From positions 39,705,587 through 39,769,586 of the forward strand of contig CAMGYJ010000007.1 of the NCBI GenBank assembly GCA_946122785.1: 64,000 nt of DNA. The letters run 5' to 3'. Under the pieces are notes generated by a model, which was not told where the DNA came from, searched no databases, and saw nothing but the letters and a program-made list of their open reading frames with translations. How positions within the stretch are numbered: position 1 is the stretch's first letter; each line of letters begins with the position of its first letter. Below, piece by piece: positions 53,732-64,000 of the stretch. Origin of the DNA: Linum tenue. Lineage: Eukaryota; Streptophyta; Magnoliopsida; Malpighiales; Linaceae. Position numbers and translations under genes: made by a program.

Positions 53732-55066
53732 CTACCTTGAAGAAAGCCTGTGGTGCAAATCATCAGCAAGAGCCTGCCGCAAGCTATCCCCGAAATAATG
53801 AAACGATTTCTCGCTCTCAAGCACCCTCGTAGGAGCGGCAGTCTCATCCGGCTCCCTCCAAACATCAGGCTCCGGCTCTCTCATTTGCTGGCACACATTA
53901 TGCAACACACAGCATGCAACAATCGTTTGTGGGGCATGGCTTAGACCCACATCCAAATCCTGCAAGATCTTCCACCTACTCTTCAACAGTCCAATCGCAT
54001 CAACTACCACAGACCTTCCTTTCATCAGCATTCCATCGAACAGGTTCTGTGAAGGAGTTCCCGACCCATTGGGCGAAAAGGGCGTCATTAGGAACGCCAT
54101 CAAAGGGTAACACCAATCTCCAACTACATAGGGCCTCACATGGTGACCTCGAACATTGATCACCTTATCCCACACAATATCATCAGAGACCATCCTGTTG
54201 TACAACAAACTATCCCGAAAATGGGTCGCGTCATCAACAGCACCGGGCGCCTTCACACAAACATCCCAGAACATCTTCTTGTGATCCGAAACAACCTGCA
54301 GCTGGACCGAAGGATACCCATACTGACACTGATACAGGTTTGATTCATTGGTCGGGAAAGAACGGAGCCTGATCGGGGTTCCATCAATGGCTCCACACAA
54401 GTTAGGCAGTGAAGTCATCTCTTCGAAAGCTTGAGTAACCTCACTCAACTTGCGCTTACTAGCCGGGATCTTAACATACTCGGCGTAAAGCTTAGTAGCC
54501 AACAAGCGAGTAACCATGTTAGTGATTTTCGAAATCAAGTAGGGCTCAAGACTGTACCGGGAAGCAAGTGACTTGGCCGAGTAACCATGTGCGAGCCTGA
54601 AGAGGACCATCGACACAGCAAAATCGGAGGGGAGGGAGAGGTTGGAAGAGGCGATGTGGGGCTTCAGCTTCTCGACGACTTTAGTGAAAACAGGGTAGGA
54701 GAGCCCGTAGAGAGCCCTCCACTGCGCATCGCGAAGAGGGGCCGACGACCAGTCGTTGCTGAGAGATTGGAAGGCTGCGACGGTGTACGCGCCGTTCGCC
54801 GGCGGCGCCAGGCGCGGGGAGTTGCCGGATTTGCGGCCGGCGGAGCCGTTCTTGTTGGGTTTGGAGCAGGCGAGGAAGGAGAGGAGGGAGGCGAGGGTGA
54901 AGAAGAGGAGAGGCGCGGCGGAGGAGGTGGATAGGAGGGAGGAGGAAGGGGAAGACGAGGTGACGGAGGAGGAAGATGGGGTGGAAGAGAGAAGGGAGAT
55001 TGATGGGTCTAAGGAGTTGTGGAGGTGGAGGAGGTTTGAGAGCATTAGAAGGAAGGATTCGTCCAT
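53732..55066 (-). CDS. Harbinger transposase-derived nuclease-like protein (ALP/HARBI1 type)
   Basis: An intronless frame of 444 residues. After a Ser-rich, low-complexity N terminus with one hydrophobic stretch (LLFFTLASLLSFLA, ~53-66), residues ~100-180 form the helix-turn-helix-like part of these proteins (WRALYGLSYPVFTKVVEKLK, VSMVLFRLAHGYSAKSLASR). The DDE_Tnp_4-type nuclease domain follows: NLCGAIDGTPIRL (first Asp, ~230), VVGDWCYPLMAFLMTPF (second Asp, ~318), then DAIGLLKSRWKIL (~358), where active transposases usually have Glu (..VE.AFG.LK.R). Here an Asp stands at that place. CVLHNVCQQM is the usual end motif. Length and layout match plant domesticated Harbinger proteins such as ALP1/ALP2, which act in chromatin and do not cut DNA. 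No transposon ends flank it. A host gene is the best reading; it is full length and undamaged. Confidence 0.88.
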   Translation of the reverse strand: MDESFLLMLSNLLHLHNSLDPSISLLSSTPSSSSVTSSSPSSSLLSTSSAAPLLFFTLASLLSFLACSKPNKNGSAGRKSGNSPRLAPPANGAYTVAAFQSLSNDWSSAPLRDAQWRALYGLSYPVFTKVVEKLKPHIASSNLSLPSDFAVSMVLFRLAHGYSAKSLASRYSLEPYLISKITNMVTRLLATKLYAEYVKIPASKRKLSEVTQAFEEMTSLPNLCGAIDGTPIRLRSFPTNESNLYQCQYGYPSVQLQVVSDHKKMFWDVCVKAPGAVDDATHFRDSLLYNRMVSDDIVWDKVINVRGHHVRPYVVGDWCYPLMAFLMTPFSPNGSGTPSQNLFDGMLMKGRSVVVDAIGLLKSRWKILQDLDVGLSHAPQTIVACCVLHNVCQQMREPEPDVWREPDETAAPTRVLESEKSFHYFGDSLRQALADDLHHRLSSR

Positions 55067-55406
55067 GGCGAGTTTTATCTAGGGTTTAGCAGAGTGGGAA
55101 ATTTGGGGCGACTTAGGAGGGAAATGATTAGGGTTGATTTGGGGAGGAGAAGAAGAAGCTTTGGACGGAGAAATGAAGTCGGAGGTAGGGAAGATTCGGG
55201 TTCCGGCGGTTGTATCGGGTCGGAGTTTGGGGGATTAAGCTATCGATCGACTCGACCCGATTGCATTTTAGACTTTTAGAGTTTTAGTACAGACTACAGT
55301 AGACCGACCGGGTTTCGCAGCGACGAAGAAGAAGCTCGTTAAGGTCTTAAAGAACCATTTTCTTTCCACGGTAGGAGTAGAAGGTAACTTTTTCAAGTGG
55401 GGTGGT
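55067..55406. other. Promoter/5' flank of the nuclease-like gene
   Basis: GA-rich on the plus strand (CT-rich in the gene's sense), like a 5' UTR. No clear TATA box picked. It ends at the MULE duplication at 55407. Confidence 0.4.
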
Positions 55407-55540
55407 TATTTTGTTCGAATCGCTATTGATCGTTCTTAAAATTCTTATTCGTCGTCCTAATTAATTAATTTTATTCTAATATTTTTAATTTATTTATTTG
55501 TAGTTTAAACATTTAAACCCAAACAAACTTATAAATTAAA

Positions 55541-55568
55541 CTAGCTTGGTGCCCGGCCATTGGCCGGG
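55541..55568 (-). mobile_element. Helitron 3' terminus inside the MULE
   Basis: On the minus strand CCCGGCCAATGGCCGGG (55568-55552) is a perfect hairpin, then CACCAAG and CTAG (55544-55541) before host T. The best of the four Helitron ends here. The 5' end is not located. Confidence 0.65.
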
Positions 55569-56811
55569 TATATTACTATTATTATTAATTATTTAACTCA
55601 ATATTTAGTTAGTCAAATATTTTTATGTTGATTCAATTTATCGGTATTTTTAATATTTGTGTTTCTACTTTCTAGTATGATACTCATCCTAATTTCATGT
55701 AACCTTTGATACAATATCAATGAGAATTTCGACTCAAAAAATTCTTTATGCAATCAATAAATTTGGTCCACGATGTAAGATCCTTATTCATGTTGCTTTG
55801 TAAAGGTAGTTAACTCTTAATGTTCAATAAAGTTTCATTTTGTGTACTACTCGATTTTATGTTTAGCTACTAATCTAATATGTTCATATATTCCCAAAAA
55901 AACTCTAGTTTAGACGCTGGTTTGTGTGGCTTTTTTGTTCATGTGCTTCTTTTGCAAAGTTTGTAATTAAAGTTTATGATTGTATCTGATAATGTTTTCG
56001 ATTTTTTCAACTAATGACAAAATTATCAAATAATTAATTCGTGATGAGTAGGATTCAAAAACTCATTATGCCTAATTTAGTTGCTTTTTTGTTCTTTAAA
56101 AAAAGTATTTTTGTTTAAATTAAGTATTACGATATTAGATTAGATTTTGAGTCGACACACCTAAGCTCGAGATGCCAAGTGTATAAAAAAATTGATATGT
56201 AAAATAAAAAGATAAAGAAGAGATTAACCTATAAAAAAGGGCAAGTCATTATCTGTAGGTAGTTTTTTTTTTTCAAACGGCCACACAAGATAAATATTAA
56301 ACATTAAAATAAAAAATAGAAAAGGAAAAATAGAAAAATTTGTGGTTTCCGCATGGAAGGAGTTACTTTTTAAAGTGAAAATGAGTTGTGATTGGTTAAA
56401 AGGATGCTGACGTGGAAGCGTGAATGAAGAGTAAATTCGAAATAGAGAAGTCTTTAATGGAAAACGTATAATATATTCTTTAGATTCCTAGCCACCCAAT
56501 AAACACTATCTTTCCAATCTAAATTGTCAAAAACCCGTTTAGCAGAAGAGAATTAACCCCAATTTAGCATACAAATCAATAAGAGAATTCAATGCTATAG
56601 GATTAGAATCTGTACATGAATCTGCTTAGCGAAATCAAAATCAATGCCACCATTATTACAAGCCCGCAACGCATTGGGAAAGGTAAATTCATTGGGGCTC
56701 ACAGTCAGAGCTTCTGCTAACTGTCGCGAGAATGACCCACGACGTAAATTGGATTGAGAGCCGTATGGGTTTTTGGAATTGAGAGAAGATGTCCCTCATG
56801 AACGCTGAACG
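55569..56811. other. AT-rich interior of the MULE/Helitron, no gene
   Basis: No recognisable frame. A GC-richer piece lies just before the hAT (56650-56810). Confidence 0.35.
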
Positions 56812-57471
56812 CAGCGGCGGATCCAGGATATAGTAAAGCATTAGGCCGAATTTCATTAAAAAAATTAGATACCATAAAAAAATCCTAGGTTATTTTACAA
56901 TATCAATTGTACACATCGATCTTTTAATATAGCGAATTCATCAATAATGGAGTTTACATCCATACCAATAGCATATTACTCTCATTCAAATAAAATAGTT
57001 AACCAATCAACGAATAATTCATCGCTCATTTTGTTGCGCAAATCATATTTCACTTGTTTCATTGTTGAAAAGGTTTTCTCCATAATAGTTGTTGAAACAG
57101 ACAATGTCAATACTAGACAAATCAATTGACTAATCAATTTGCATTGTGTGTTCATCCCTATTTTCACCAACTGCTCTAGTAATTTTTCAAGGGAACAAAC
57201 CTCATAGTTCATTTAGTCTTTTACGTTTTAGAATTTACATTGTTTGCTTTTCTTTAGAAAGGAATCATTCGAGTTAGAATTTCTACGCTAAATTTAGAGT
57301 TGTGATGTGAATATGTTCATCTAACCCATTTTCTCAATCACACAATCTTATTATAAAATAACACTAGACCGAATGGCTAAAATCAATAAACTCATAAGGA
57401 TTGTATTGGCTTCGGATCCAGAGGAAGGCTGGGCCGAGGCCCGAGGTGGCCACCCCCTGGATCCGCCACTG
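56812..57471 (-). mobile_element. Deleted hAT element, 660 bp, with transposase remnant
   Basis: Ends CAGCGGCGGATCCAGG and complement of CAGTGGCGGATCCAGG. Exact 8-bp duplications GCTGAACG lie at 56804-56811 and 57472-57479. It is an internally deleted derivative that keeps only the transposase C terminus. Confidence 0.93.
56982..57230 (-). pseudogene. hAT transposase C-terminal dimerisation domain remnant
   Basis: The minus frame (MNYEVCSLEKLLEQLVKIGM then QLICLVLTLSVSTTIMEKTF, STMKQVKYDLRNKMSDELFV, DWLTILFE) matches the hATC pattern: L.L.LP.S.A..ER.FS.MK..K...RN.M....L. The V-S-T-T and M-EKTFS positions fit well. The catalytic core and BED zinc finger are missing, so no transposase can be made. 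Family: the TTF/ZMYM-type plant hATs, judged from this motif. Confidence 0.85.
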
Positions 57472-57745
57472 GCTGAACGGCCATTGGATGGCTTTGTATC
57501 TTGGAGGGCACTGGGGAGTTTCGTGTCCAGTTTAACAGCGACGGTCGAGTAGCAGTAGCGGGAGCAAGGGGTTCTGGGTTTCTGCGGCGGATGTGGGTTG
57601 GGGTGAGTGAAGGGTTTTATTGGTTAGGGTTAGACTTGAAATTAGGTTGAGGGGTAAATATGTAAATTTATCACATTTTAGGGCTATAAAATTTAACTTT
57701 TAGGGCGACGAATAGCGATTCAGTATTTTGTTTGTGTGACTTTTT

Positions 57746-59008
57746 GGGCTAATACCACTACAACACCCGAACTATGAGCAAAATGTCACTTGTGTCCTAT
57801 TCTTTTCAATATTCCATTTGTATCATAAACTATTATTCTGTTAGTGTTGACCGGTGTTGACCGTTAGTTTTTAACAGAAAATCCAGTCACCATCTACGTG
57901 GCATTTGACGTGGAATTTAAATATTAATTTTTAATTATTTTTTATATAAAGAAATAAACTAAAAAAGAAAATAAAAATTACAAAAATCGAAAACAAAATC
58001 AGATTCGTAAATCTCTACATATCTCCTCCCACCTTCTTCCTCTTCTCTCCTCCTGAATTCCATCCGCTACCCAGATCCAATTTTGCCAAATAATCCCTCT
58101 ACCCCTCCATCAATCCCCATTCCTCCACTCGCCCCACTTGCTCTCCCCTTCTTCCCCGGGTGCAAACCCCTAAATCGAAAAGGGATTTCAATCGCCAACC
58201 TCACTGGAGTTGGAGACGACGACCGAACAGAGAGCTAAAGAAGCTCCCAACCTTCTTCAAATTTCCAAGCTCTTCTCAAATCTGTTTGGTCAGGTCGATG
58301 AATCGAATCTCCGCTGACCATTTGGTCTGATTCCGCCGACTCCGCTTTCTTTGACGAGAATGGAATCCCACGGAGCTTCTCGAGGCCAGTGGCGGTGATG
58401 AATCCGATTGTTGATGAAATTCTTCAACGAGGATGTAGACGAGTGAACCCAGCTCTTTCGTCATGGATTGCATGATTCATAGATGCTGGCAGGCGAGGAG
58501 ATCGATTCAAACTGAAATCACCGAATATTTCAAGCAAGCCTTTTCGACAGCGTGTGGGGAGGACGATGATAGGAATGATTATGCTGATGGCGGGGTGCGA
58601 CTGCCGCCGAACACGTTCCTGACTAAGCAGATGGCAAGGCAGAAGGGGAAATTTTTTAGAGCGAGAGAGGCAAATCGGTAGAGAATATTATATATTTTTA
58701 ATTTTGGGGCTATAGAATATTATTTAGTAATATTCTTGAATTTAAAGTTTTTTCAATTTTTTATTTTCAAAGTTTTATTTAATTTAAATTAAAAATGTCA
58801 GGTGTCAATGAGTTGGCATTGCCACGTAAGCAAAATTCAATGTTAAGTTGACCGCCGTTTGGTCAACTGTTATCTTTATCGGTCAACAAAATTGACAAGA
58901 TACAAATGACACAAAATATAATAGTTCATGACATGAATGGAATATTTGATACAATAGGACACAAGTGGCATTTTTTCGATAGTTCGGGCGTAATAGTGGT
59001 ATTAGCCC
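57746..59008. mobile_element. MULE with long (~200-bp) inverted repeats, 1.26 kb
   Basis: Ends GGGCTAATACCACTA and complement. The arms go on through CCCGAACTAT, CACTTGTGTCCTAT and TGTTGACCG. Flanks TGACTTTTT (57737-57745) and TTACTTTTT (59009-59017) match 8/9. The centre 58020-58680 is GC-richer and gene-like. It sits 13 bases from the previous MULE. Confidence 0.88.
58463..58681 (+). CDS. Unrecognised frame inside the MULE
   Basis: A 72-residue frame (MDCMIHRCWQARRSIQTEIT then DDDRNDYADGGVRLPPNTFL) between the inverted repeats. I recognise no domain. It may be an acquired gene piece; coding status is doubtful. Confidence 0.2.
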   Translation: MDCMIHRCWQARRSIQTEITEYFKQAFSTACGEDDDRNDYADGGVRLPPNTFLTKQMARQKGKFFRAREANR

Positions 59009-59017
59009 TTACTTTTT

Positions 59018-60408
59018 TGTGTATATTATATAGAACTATTTAGGTGTTCAAAACATCTAATAACTATCGAAATACAAATTATTAGTATAATTACGGTTGC
59101 GCATAAATGGATGATTAAAACCCTGTTACCGTTATTACTTTTGTAATGAGGTCAGCCACGTCAGCCGCCACGACGCCTTCCATGTCGGCAAGTGACACAA
59201 GCTCCCAGCCACCGTCGCCTATCGTTCATACTTCCACCGCGATCACTTCTCGTCGTCTTACTGCAACCTTCCCCCGCCTTTCACCCCTTCTTCCCCCTGC
59301 ACTGTCTCGCCGATAAAGTCTGGTTCGAAGTTTAAGGTGGATACACATCGATGGAGGAAACCTTCGTTTTCTAATTCGTGAGGGTAAGGTCTATTAACCC
59401 TGGCTCTTTCCATCGTCATCTATGTCACGTCATGTCAATTAAGCCTTTGGTTGTATTAGATTCTAAGGTGGTGCTAAAACCTTATTTTGAAGGTCGAATG
59501 AGATGTTTCCTATGATTTCTTGTTAGTAAGAAGAAATCATGTCTGGATGGCTCTTCTGATCGGCCAACACAAATGACATTTTGGTGCCTCTCCGCGAGCA
59601 TAAAGCTTGATGCATCGTGAACAAGTCTTGTACTTTTTTAGGAATCCGGAAACACAGTTCTATTGTTCTCCAGAGTAGAGAAGTGGAGTCGCGAGGCGGC
59701 GAGAGAGATGAGAAACGTGAGATCGTGAGGGATAGAGGGATTGGGTGGCCTTGACTATTACGTTTTTTTGGGATATCTGGGCTTTTGTGTTGTGTTGGGC
59801 TAAGATTTTTAGAGGGAATTTGGGCTTCAGGATTGGGCTGGGTGCAAGGCAGGGCTGGTCCCAGTTTCCCGGTTTTAACCGCGTTATACCTGGTACGATT
59901 TTTCTCCAAATACTATAAACCGGAATTTGGATCGGCCTTAGTCATATCCGGTTTCTGGTTACAACCATGACCTTTTAAACTGGCCAGTTTTCAGTTTGAC
60001 TGGAAAACTGAAACCGGATTCCCAACCTTAGGACACCCTTAAGACCGCAATGGCTGGAAAGGGTGATCGGCGAGCGGCCAAATGGTTAACCATTCTACCA
60101 GCTCGAAATTTCCTACCGGTTTCGGAAACCTAGTCGTCTACTGTTAAAAAATTCAAACAAATAAATAAATAGTGAAAGATGTTGGGAGAAGGGAAGGCGG
60201 TGGGGGTAGCTTCTGATCATTTCTTCCCTTTGACTGTGCCTCCCCCATAACCGAGAGGCTGACAAGCAAACCTCTCCTTCGCCACCTGACTAAATGCTGG
60301 AGGCTAGCTAGCTATTGTTGTAATTTCGTTAAACATCTTACTTTAACTTGGAGTTTGGATTGATGAGCTGATTGATTTTGTGGGAAGAGATCGATCGATG
60401 GTGGGGGG
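59018..60408. other. Intergenic DNA with a hAT-like remnant
   Basis: At about 59852-60030 CAGGGCTGGTCCCAGTTTCC and the facing GAAACCGGATTCCCAACC with CCGGTTT words resemble a small hAT, without clear duplication. 59156-59720 is GC-richer with short frames I do not recognise. Confidence 0.35.
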
Positions 60409-60530
60409 AAAGCAATGTTCTCGAAGCAGAGGAGCGGGCTACTGAAGAAAGCTCGTGAGTTGTCCGTACTGTGTGATGCCGAATCTCGCTAGCTAGCCTT
60501 CTTTGCTAACAGAGAAAGAGGGGGATAGGG
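60409..60530 (+). pseudogene. MADS-box domain fragment
   Basis: From 60415 the plus strand reads MFSKQRSGLLKKARELSVLC followed by DAESR and a stop. After a frame change LAFFANRERG follows. This is the middle of the MADS domain (TFSKRR.GLLKKA.ELSVLCDAE, then V.L..FSNRG). The first ~20 residues (MGRGK...) and the rest of the protein are missing, and both sides have frame damage. It is a relic of an AGL-type transcription factor gene or a captured exon. Nothing else of the gene is recognisable in the window. Confidence 0.8.
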
Positions 60531-61141
60531 AGGGAGGAGAACGACGCTACCGCTTACGATACGTTAAGGTTTGTTTTAGTTGTTATATATATATAGTGTG
60601 TAAAATTACTAAGTGAAACCTACAAAAGTATCATTTTGATCATTAGATTATTAAATTACTACCTTAGGATTAATGGACATTTTAGGATTAAATGCTTTGA
60701 ATTTGTATGTAGAATGGTTGTATCTTTGTTGATTTCATGATTTATTAGATCCTTTTAGTGTTATAATTGAAGGTATACATGTTAAATTATATGTATAGTT
60801 ATAGTGAATATGCAGTATGAGTATTACCCACGGGAACCCAAAAATCGCGGGTATATGAATAGGGTTGCAAAACTTCTCCCAGAGAATGAGGTGGGTATGA
60901 GTTTGAGTATTTGGAAACGAGAATGAGAGTGGTTTAGGAAAATCCACCCTATAACCCGCTCAATTACCAGCGGGTTCACTATTCGTCGCCCTAAAAATCC
61001 TATTCGTCGCTCTAATTATGTTAAAATTTCTCTAATGCCTTAGTTTTTTTGGTCTTTCGAACACTTAAATGCTAAAACAACTGAATGGCTAAACGTCGCC
61101 CCTAATTTTACTTTTGTAGCCCTAACTTTAAGGTAATGACT
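60531..61141. other. hAT and MULE end remnants
   Basis: 60815-60960 has TACCCACGGGAACCC, GAGGTGGGTATGAG and TATAACCCGCTCAATTACC words like the hAT family at 20112. 60978-61140 carries CACTATTCGTCGCCCTAAAA and CCTATTCGTCGCTCTAATTA, the end sequence of the MULE at 55416. Confidence 0.55.
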
Positions 61142-61376
61142 GGTATACTCCAGAAGTATACAATAATCCATGTAATATGACCATTAGATCTCCTTTTTTT
61201 TAGCTCCGACAAATCTCAACGGTCAATTAATATATTTTAGTAAATTGAACATCAGGATGGAATTTAGCGAATCGGGACTTGGGGTTTATCCATTAAAGAT
61301 TATGGTATAGTATCAGGTTAAGGTATAATTCATGGTCTAGGATATCTCGCTAAAAGTAACTGGAGTATATTATACT
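61142..61376. repeat. Small inverted repeat, possible MITE
   Basis: GGTATACTCCAGAAGTATAC on the left faces ACTGGAGTATATTATAC on the right. The inner GTATAGTATCAGGTTAAGGT and TTCATGGTCTAGG resemble 2425-2470. Confidence 0.4.
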
Positions 61377-61427
61377 ACAAGAGTATCGAGTACACGAGTT
61401 TGAAGCTTTGTTTCTCTGGTAACGAGT

Positions 61428-62404
61428 GTGTAGACACCACATTTTGTCCGGGATAATTGATTTATTGAAAATAATTATTGTCACGTCGTACTACGATTAA
61501 TTTAAAAAGAAGTTGAAGATAGTGTGGTTGAGACTAGCAGTTGCAAGTCAATATGAACCAACAATTGTCAAATTTGCTCCTAGTCGATTCTAGGGCATAA
61601 TTAGTTAAGATATAATCGATTTAAGTTAAGATTAGCAGTGGCAAATCTTAAATATAATTTCTCAATTGAATGGAAGAAATAGCTATAGTGCAAAGTTTGT
61701 TGTACATTTTGGATTTGGATTCGGCATTTGAAATGGGACTAATTGAAGTGGAATGAGCTTTATTATCAATATTCAAAGTTGATACATTGTACAACTTGGG
61801 TAATGACCTCTAAATAAAGCGAGAATTAGAACTAATTACAATATTGAAGTCATTGCCCTCCTACTTTGAGCCCAAACCAGATCACAAACCTGCAAAATGA
61901 AAAAAGAATACGATCAGAATACAACCCAAAACAGAGCCCAATTCGGCCCAAAACAGAGCCCAAGTTCAAGACTAGGCCAAAGCCCAGTACCGCCCAAGAC
62001 GAATTCAAGGCCCAACTCGGCCCAACCTTATTCGTCAGCCCAACCAACATCGAATTGTGTGCCAGCCTATCCTGAACAGGCCCTGAACAGTCAGAACCGA
62101 CCATGCAAGGTGGAGGCTATTGGGGCAGCCTCAAAATTCGACCTATCAGGAAGAAACACGGCATTTCAAGTCCTAACAAAGACTAATGGCGAAGCAACAC
62201 GTGGCATACGATTATCAATAAGTAGAGCTCTTCAGCTCCTGATTTTGGGGGACGAGTGGAGTGGAAAGAAAGAAAATTACATTACAGAAGTAACAAGCAG
62301 TTTGAGCTCATTTTTCTTTACATCCGTCTTTTACACAAGATTGACGCAGAAATTTGTGGAATTAAGCAGTGGAAGGCCTTTCTTAAGCTAAGAAACTCCA
62401 CCAG
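61428..62404 (+). other. Possible solo LTR remnant
   Basis: TGTGTAGACACCACATTTTG at the start and AAGAAACTCCACCAGG near the end recall some plant LTRs, and CCCAAAACAGAGCCCA words fill the middle. There is no partner LTR, primer site or target duplication, so this is weak. Confidence 0.22.
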
Positions 62405-63950
62405 GTTAGTGCTCCAACTCTTTCATCCTTTTAATAAGATCTGAATCTCATTTTTGTTTTCGTCAAATTCATGCTCAATCATTGTACGGTCATAATCGTC
62501 TATCTACTTGCCCCATTTATATACTCGATGGTCGTACTTTGCAAACTATTTTACATTTAAGCACTCTATCTATTCACTTAATACAAGATTTGCGCTTAGC
62601 AACTCAACTCTGGCATTAAGCTTCTTTCAATTGAGCATTTTACTTGCTTTTCTCATCAATTGATAGACTACTTTATAACATGTCAACGTTGTAAATTCCC
62701 TATCTAGCAAATAGTTGATGAATACTTTATTATCATGTGTAAATGAATGAAAATATTCGAGTAGAGTTTCAAATAGACAAAGGTCTATAGAAAGAAGAAA
62801 AAACCTCTTCCCTAGGATTACGATCACCCCCGATCTAGATCTAGATCCAGATCCAGCAGAAATCACCCAAACACAAATTGAACTTCATATTTCAAACTTC
62901 ATTTTGGCAAAGTCACAAGCAGAGGGCAGTGACTTTTAGTTGCCAAAATTATCAATTTTAGAGCATGTTAATTACTTCCCAGTTATTGAAAATTCCCTTT
63001 TTCTTCTTTTTCATTTGTAGAAAAAATCTAGCATCCCAAAACCATCACCAAGCAACTAAGCATAAAAATTTCGAGATCACCAAACACCAAAATTATTGAA
63101 CTCATACATAACCATTTTTTATTGAAAACCCAGATCTGCAATCAGATTCAAACCCATCTTTTTTGTTCAAGTTCCAAAATCACACTAAGCTAAGTTTAGA
63201 AACCTTACCCAGTCCTGTCAATTTCAAAACCTGCGTAGAGACCAGAATCAATTAGAACCAATACCAGTCAAGAAAATAAAAAAATTAATCGAAGCAATCC
63301 TCACCTGCCGCCGCCGTTGTCCAACTCATCGCCGGCGAAATTTTGTCGGTAGGGATCTTAGCCGCCAAAGATTCCCTTCTTCTCCTCCGCCCCAACCAAA
63401 AAAACATATTAGAACCCAGAAATCCAAAAATACAACCGAATAAACCAAAACGAAACCAGATCCGACCTACGTTAAATCGTACCTCGGTCTGGCGACCTCC
63501 TCACTGCTTCTTTTCCTCGTCGAAACCAAGCCTCAAAGTCACAAGAAAACGAAAGAAAGTTAGAACGAATCCTAATAAAAATCACCTAAACGAATCAAAA
63601 GGCCATGCATGTCTCGATCTTACCTATATCGGAAACTTCTAGGCTGATTAACTCGACGCGAGCGGTCCCTTGGCTAACCGAGAGAAGGAAAGAGAGAGGG
63701 GGGGGCGGTTGAAAGGCGACGAGAGTTGTTCTAGGTTTTGATTTTGGTTTTTCTCTGGGAGGGAAGGAAGAAGAAGAGGCTGGCGGCGGTGAAAACCCAG
63801 AGGGGTTTTGGTTCGAAGAAGAGAGGAGAAAGAGAGAGGATAGGGCGGCTATGGTTCGATTTGTTTCTGGAAGAGGAAGAGAGAAGTGGAAGGATCGGAG
63901 AGAGGCGAGAATGAGAGGGCGGCCGCCTCTCTTTAGATTGATTAGGGTTT
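62405..63950 (-). other. Leader-like region below a minus-strand promoter, no sure gene
   Basis: Read on the minus strand from 63950 there is a CT-rich leader and several donor-like strings (GATATAG|GTAAGATC at ~63623, GGCAG|GTGAGGATT at ~63300). A 79-residue minus frame (62627-62866) is not recognised. It may be the 5' part of a gene or of a transposon. Confidence 0.3.
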
Positions 63951-63957
63951 CATTAGA

Positions 63958-63970
63958 GATTATATATACC
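63958..63970 (-). promoter_or_regulatory. Possible TATA box, minus strand
   Basis: GGTATATATAATC followed by TCTAATGAAACCCTAATC and a CT-rich leader in the minus direction. Position is plausible; the transcribed product is unknown. Confidence 0.35.
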
Positions 63971-64000
63971 CCATCGATTAAAATGACTGAATTACCCTCA

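Larger units (their letters stand above)
55416..57723. mobile_element. MULE, 2.3 kb, with nested Helitron end and hAT
   Basis: Ends CGAATCGCTATT... and complement of CTGAATCGCTATTCGTCGCC (one base lost on the left), followed on both sides by TATTCGTCG.CCTAA. Exact 9-bp duplications TATTTTGTT lie at 55407-55415 and 57724-57732. The right part (57480-57610) is GC-rich and may be acquired DNA. Related end sequence is at 60978-61140. Confidence 0.85.

Noticed and set aside
54587..55082. Plus-strand frames of 108-115 codons
   Set aside because: Antisense shadows of the Ser/Leu-rich N terminus of the nuclease-like gene.
59852..60030. hAT-like small element with CCGGTTT words
   Set aside because: The flanks do not give an 8-bp duplication; kept only as a remark in the spacer entry.

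Overview
The window is nuclear DNA of a flowering plant, probably a eudicot. The evidence is tRNA-Asp-primed Athila/Tat-type Ty3-gypsy elements, a tRNA-Met-primed Ty1-copia element, a TRIM-like element, MULE, hAT and Helitron DNA elements, intron-bearing genes with GT-AG borders, and an intronless Harbinger-derived nuclease gene. I see no rRNA, tRNA, CRISPR or bacterial features. Most of the 64 kb is transposon in nested layers. Only about five loci look like real host genes, and all lie on the minus strand.

Host genes. Four very small genes (about 5.5-6.1, 21.0-21.4, 31.2-31.5 and 39.75-40.1 kb) share one plan. Exon 1 encodes a signal peptide. A short intron (99-115 bases) follows, with the donor splitting a codon after its first base (A|GT). 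Exon 2 ends in a short C-terminal stretch with a Ser-x-Ser core and a Gly/His/Arg-rich tail. The 31 and 39.8 kb copies are clear paralogues that also share promoter and 3' flank. I read the four as a dispersed tandem cluster of secreted peptide (phytocytokine) precursors, closest by eye to SCOOP-type SxS peptides, with PIP-type as the alternative. The fifth gene (53.7-55.1 kb) is a 444-aa Harbinger-transposase-derived nuclease-like protein of the ALP/HARBI1 type. Broken host-gene pieces are a 2-oxoglutarate oxygenase exon (1.15 kb), an RPA1-like fragment (4.2 kb) and a MADS-box fragment (60.4 kb).

Layout. 0-7.6 kb: decayed Athila ORF1/env-like fragment, oxygenase and RPA fragments, a Helitron 3' end, the first peptide gene and a degenerate tandem repeat. 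8.2-11.0 kb: non-autonomous LTR element with 363/373-bp LTRs. 12.7-20.1 kb: young Athila-type element with near-identical LTRs, a gag-protease frame holding two stops, almost no pol, and a MITE in its 3' LTR. 20.1-31 kb: three hAT elements with exact 8-bp target duplications, the second peptide gene, Helitron ends, minisatellites, a foldback element and a MULE-like MITE split by one of the hATs. 31-41.8 kb: third and fourth peptide genes amid a TRIM, a LINE tail, a Pack-MULE candidate, an old LTR fragment, an ACGTAA-rich element, a large palindrome and a MULE. 42.7-50.9 kb: a copia element with a TRIM-like segment after its primer site, split in its pol by a very young 5.8-kb Athila-type element carrying one intact 404-codon frame. 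51.6-53 kb: a three-level nest. 55.4-61.4 kb: MULEs with 9-bp duplications, one holding a Helitron end and a hAT with a transposase C-terminal remnant. 61.4-64 kb: possible LTR remnant and a minus-strand promoter-like region.

The peptide genes appear to have been duplicated in tandem and then pushed apart by transposon insertions. Target-site duplications let the insertion order be read at many places.
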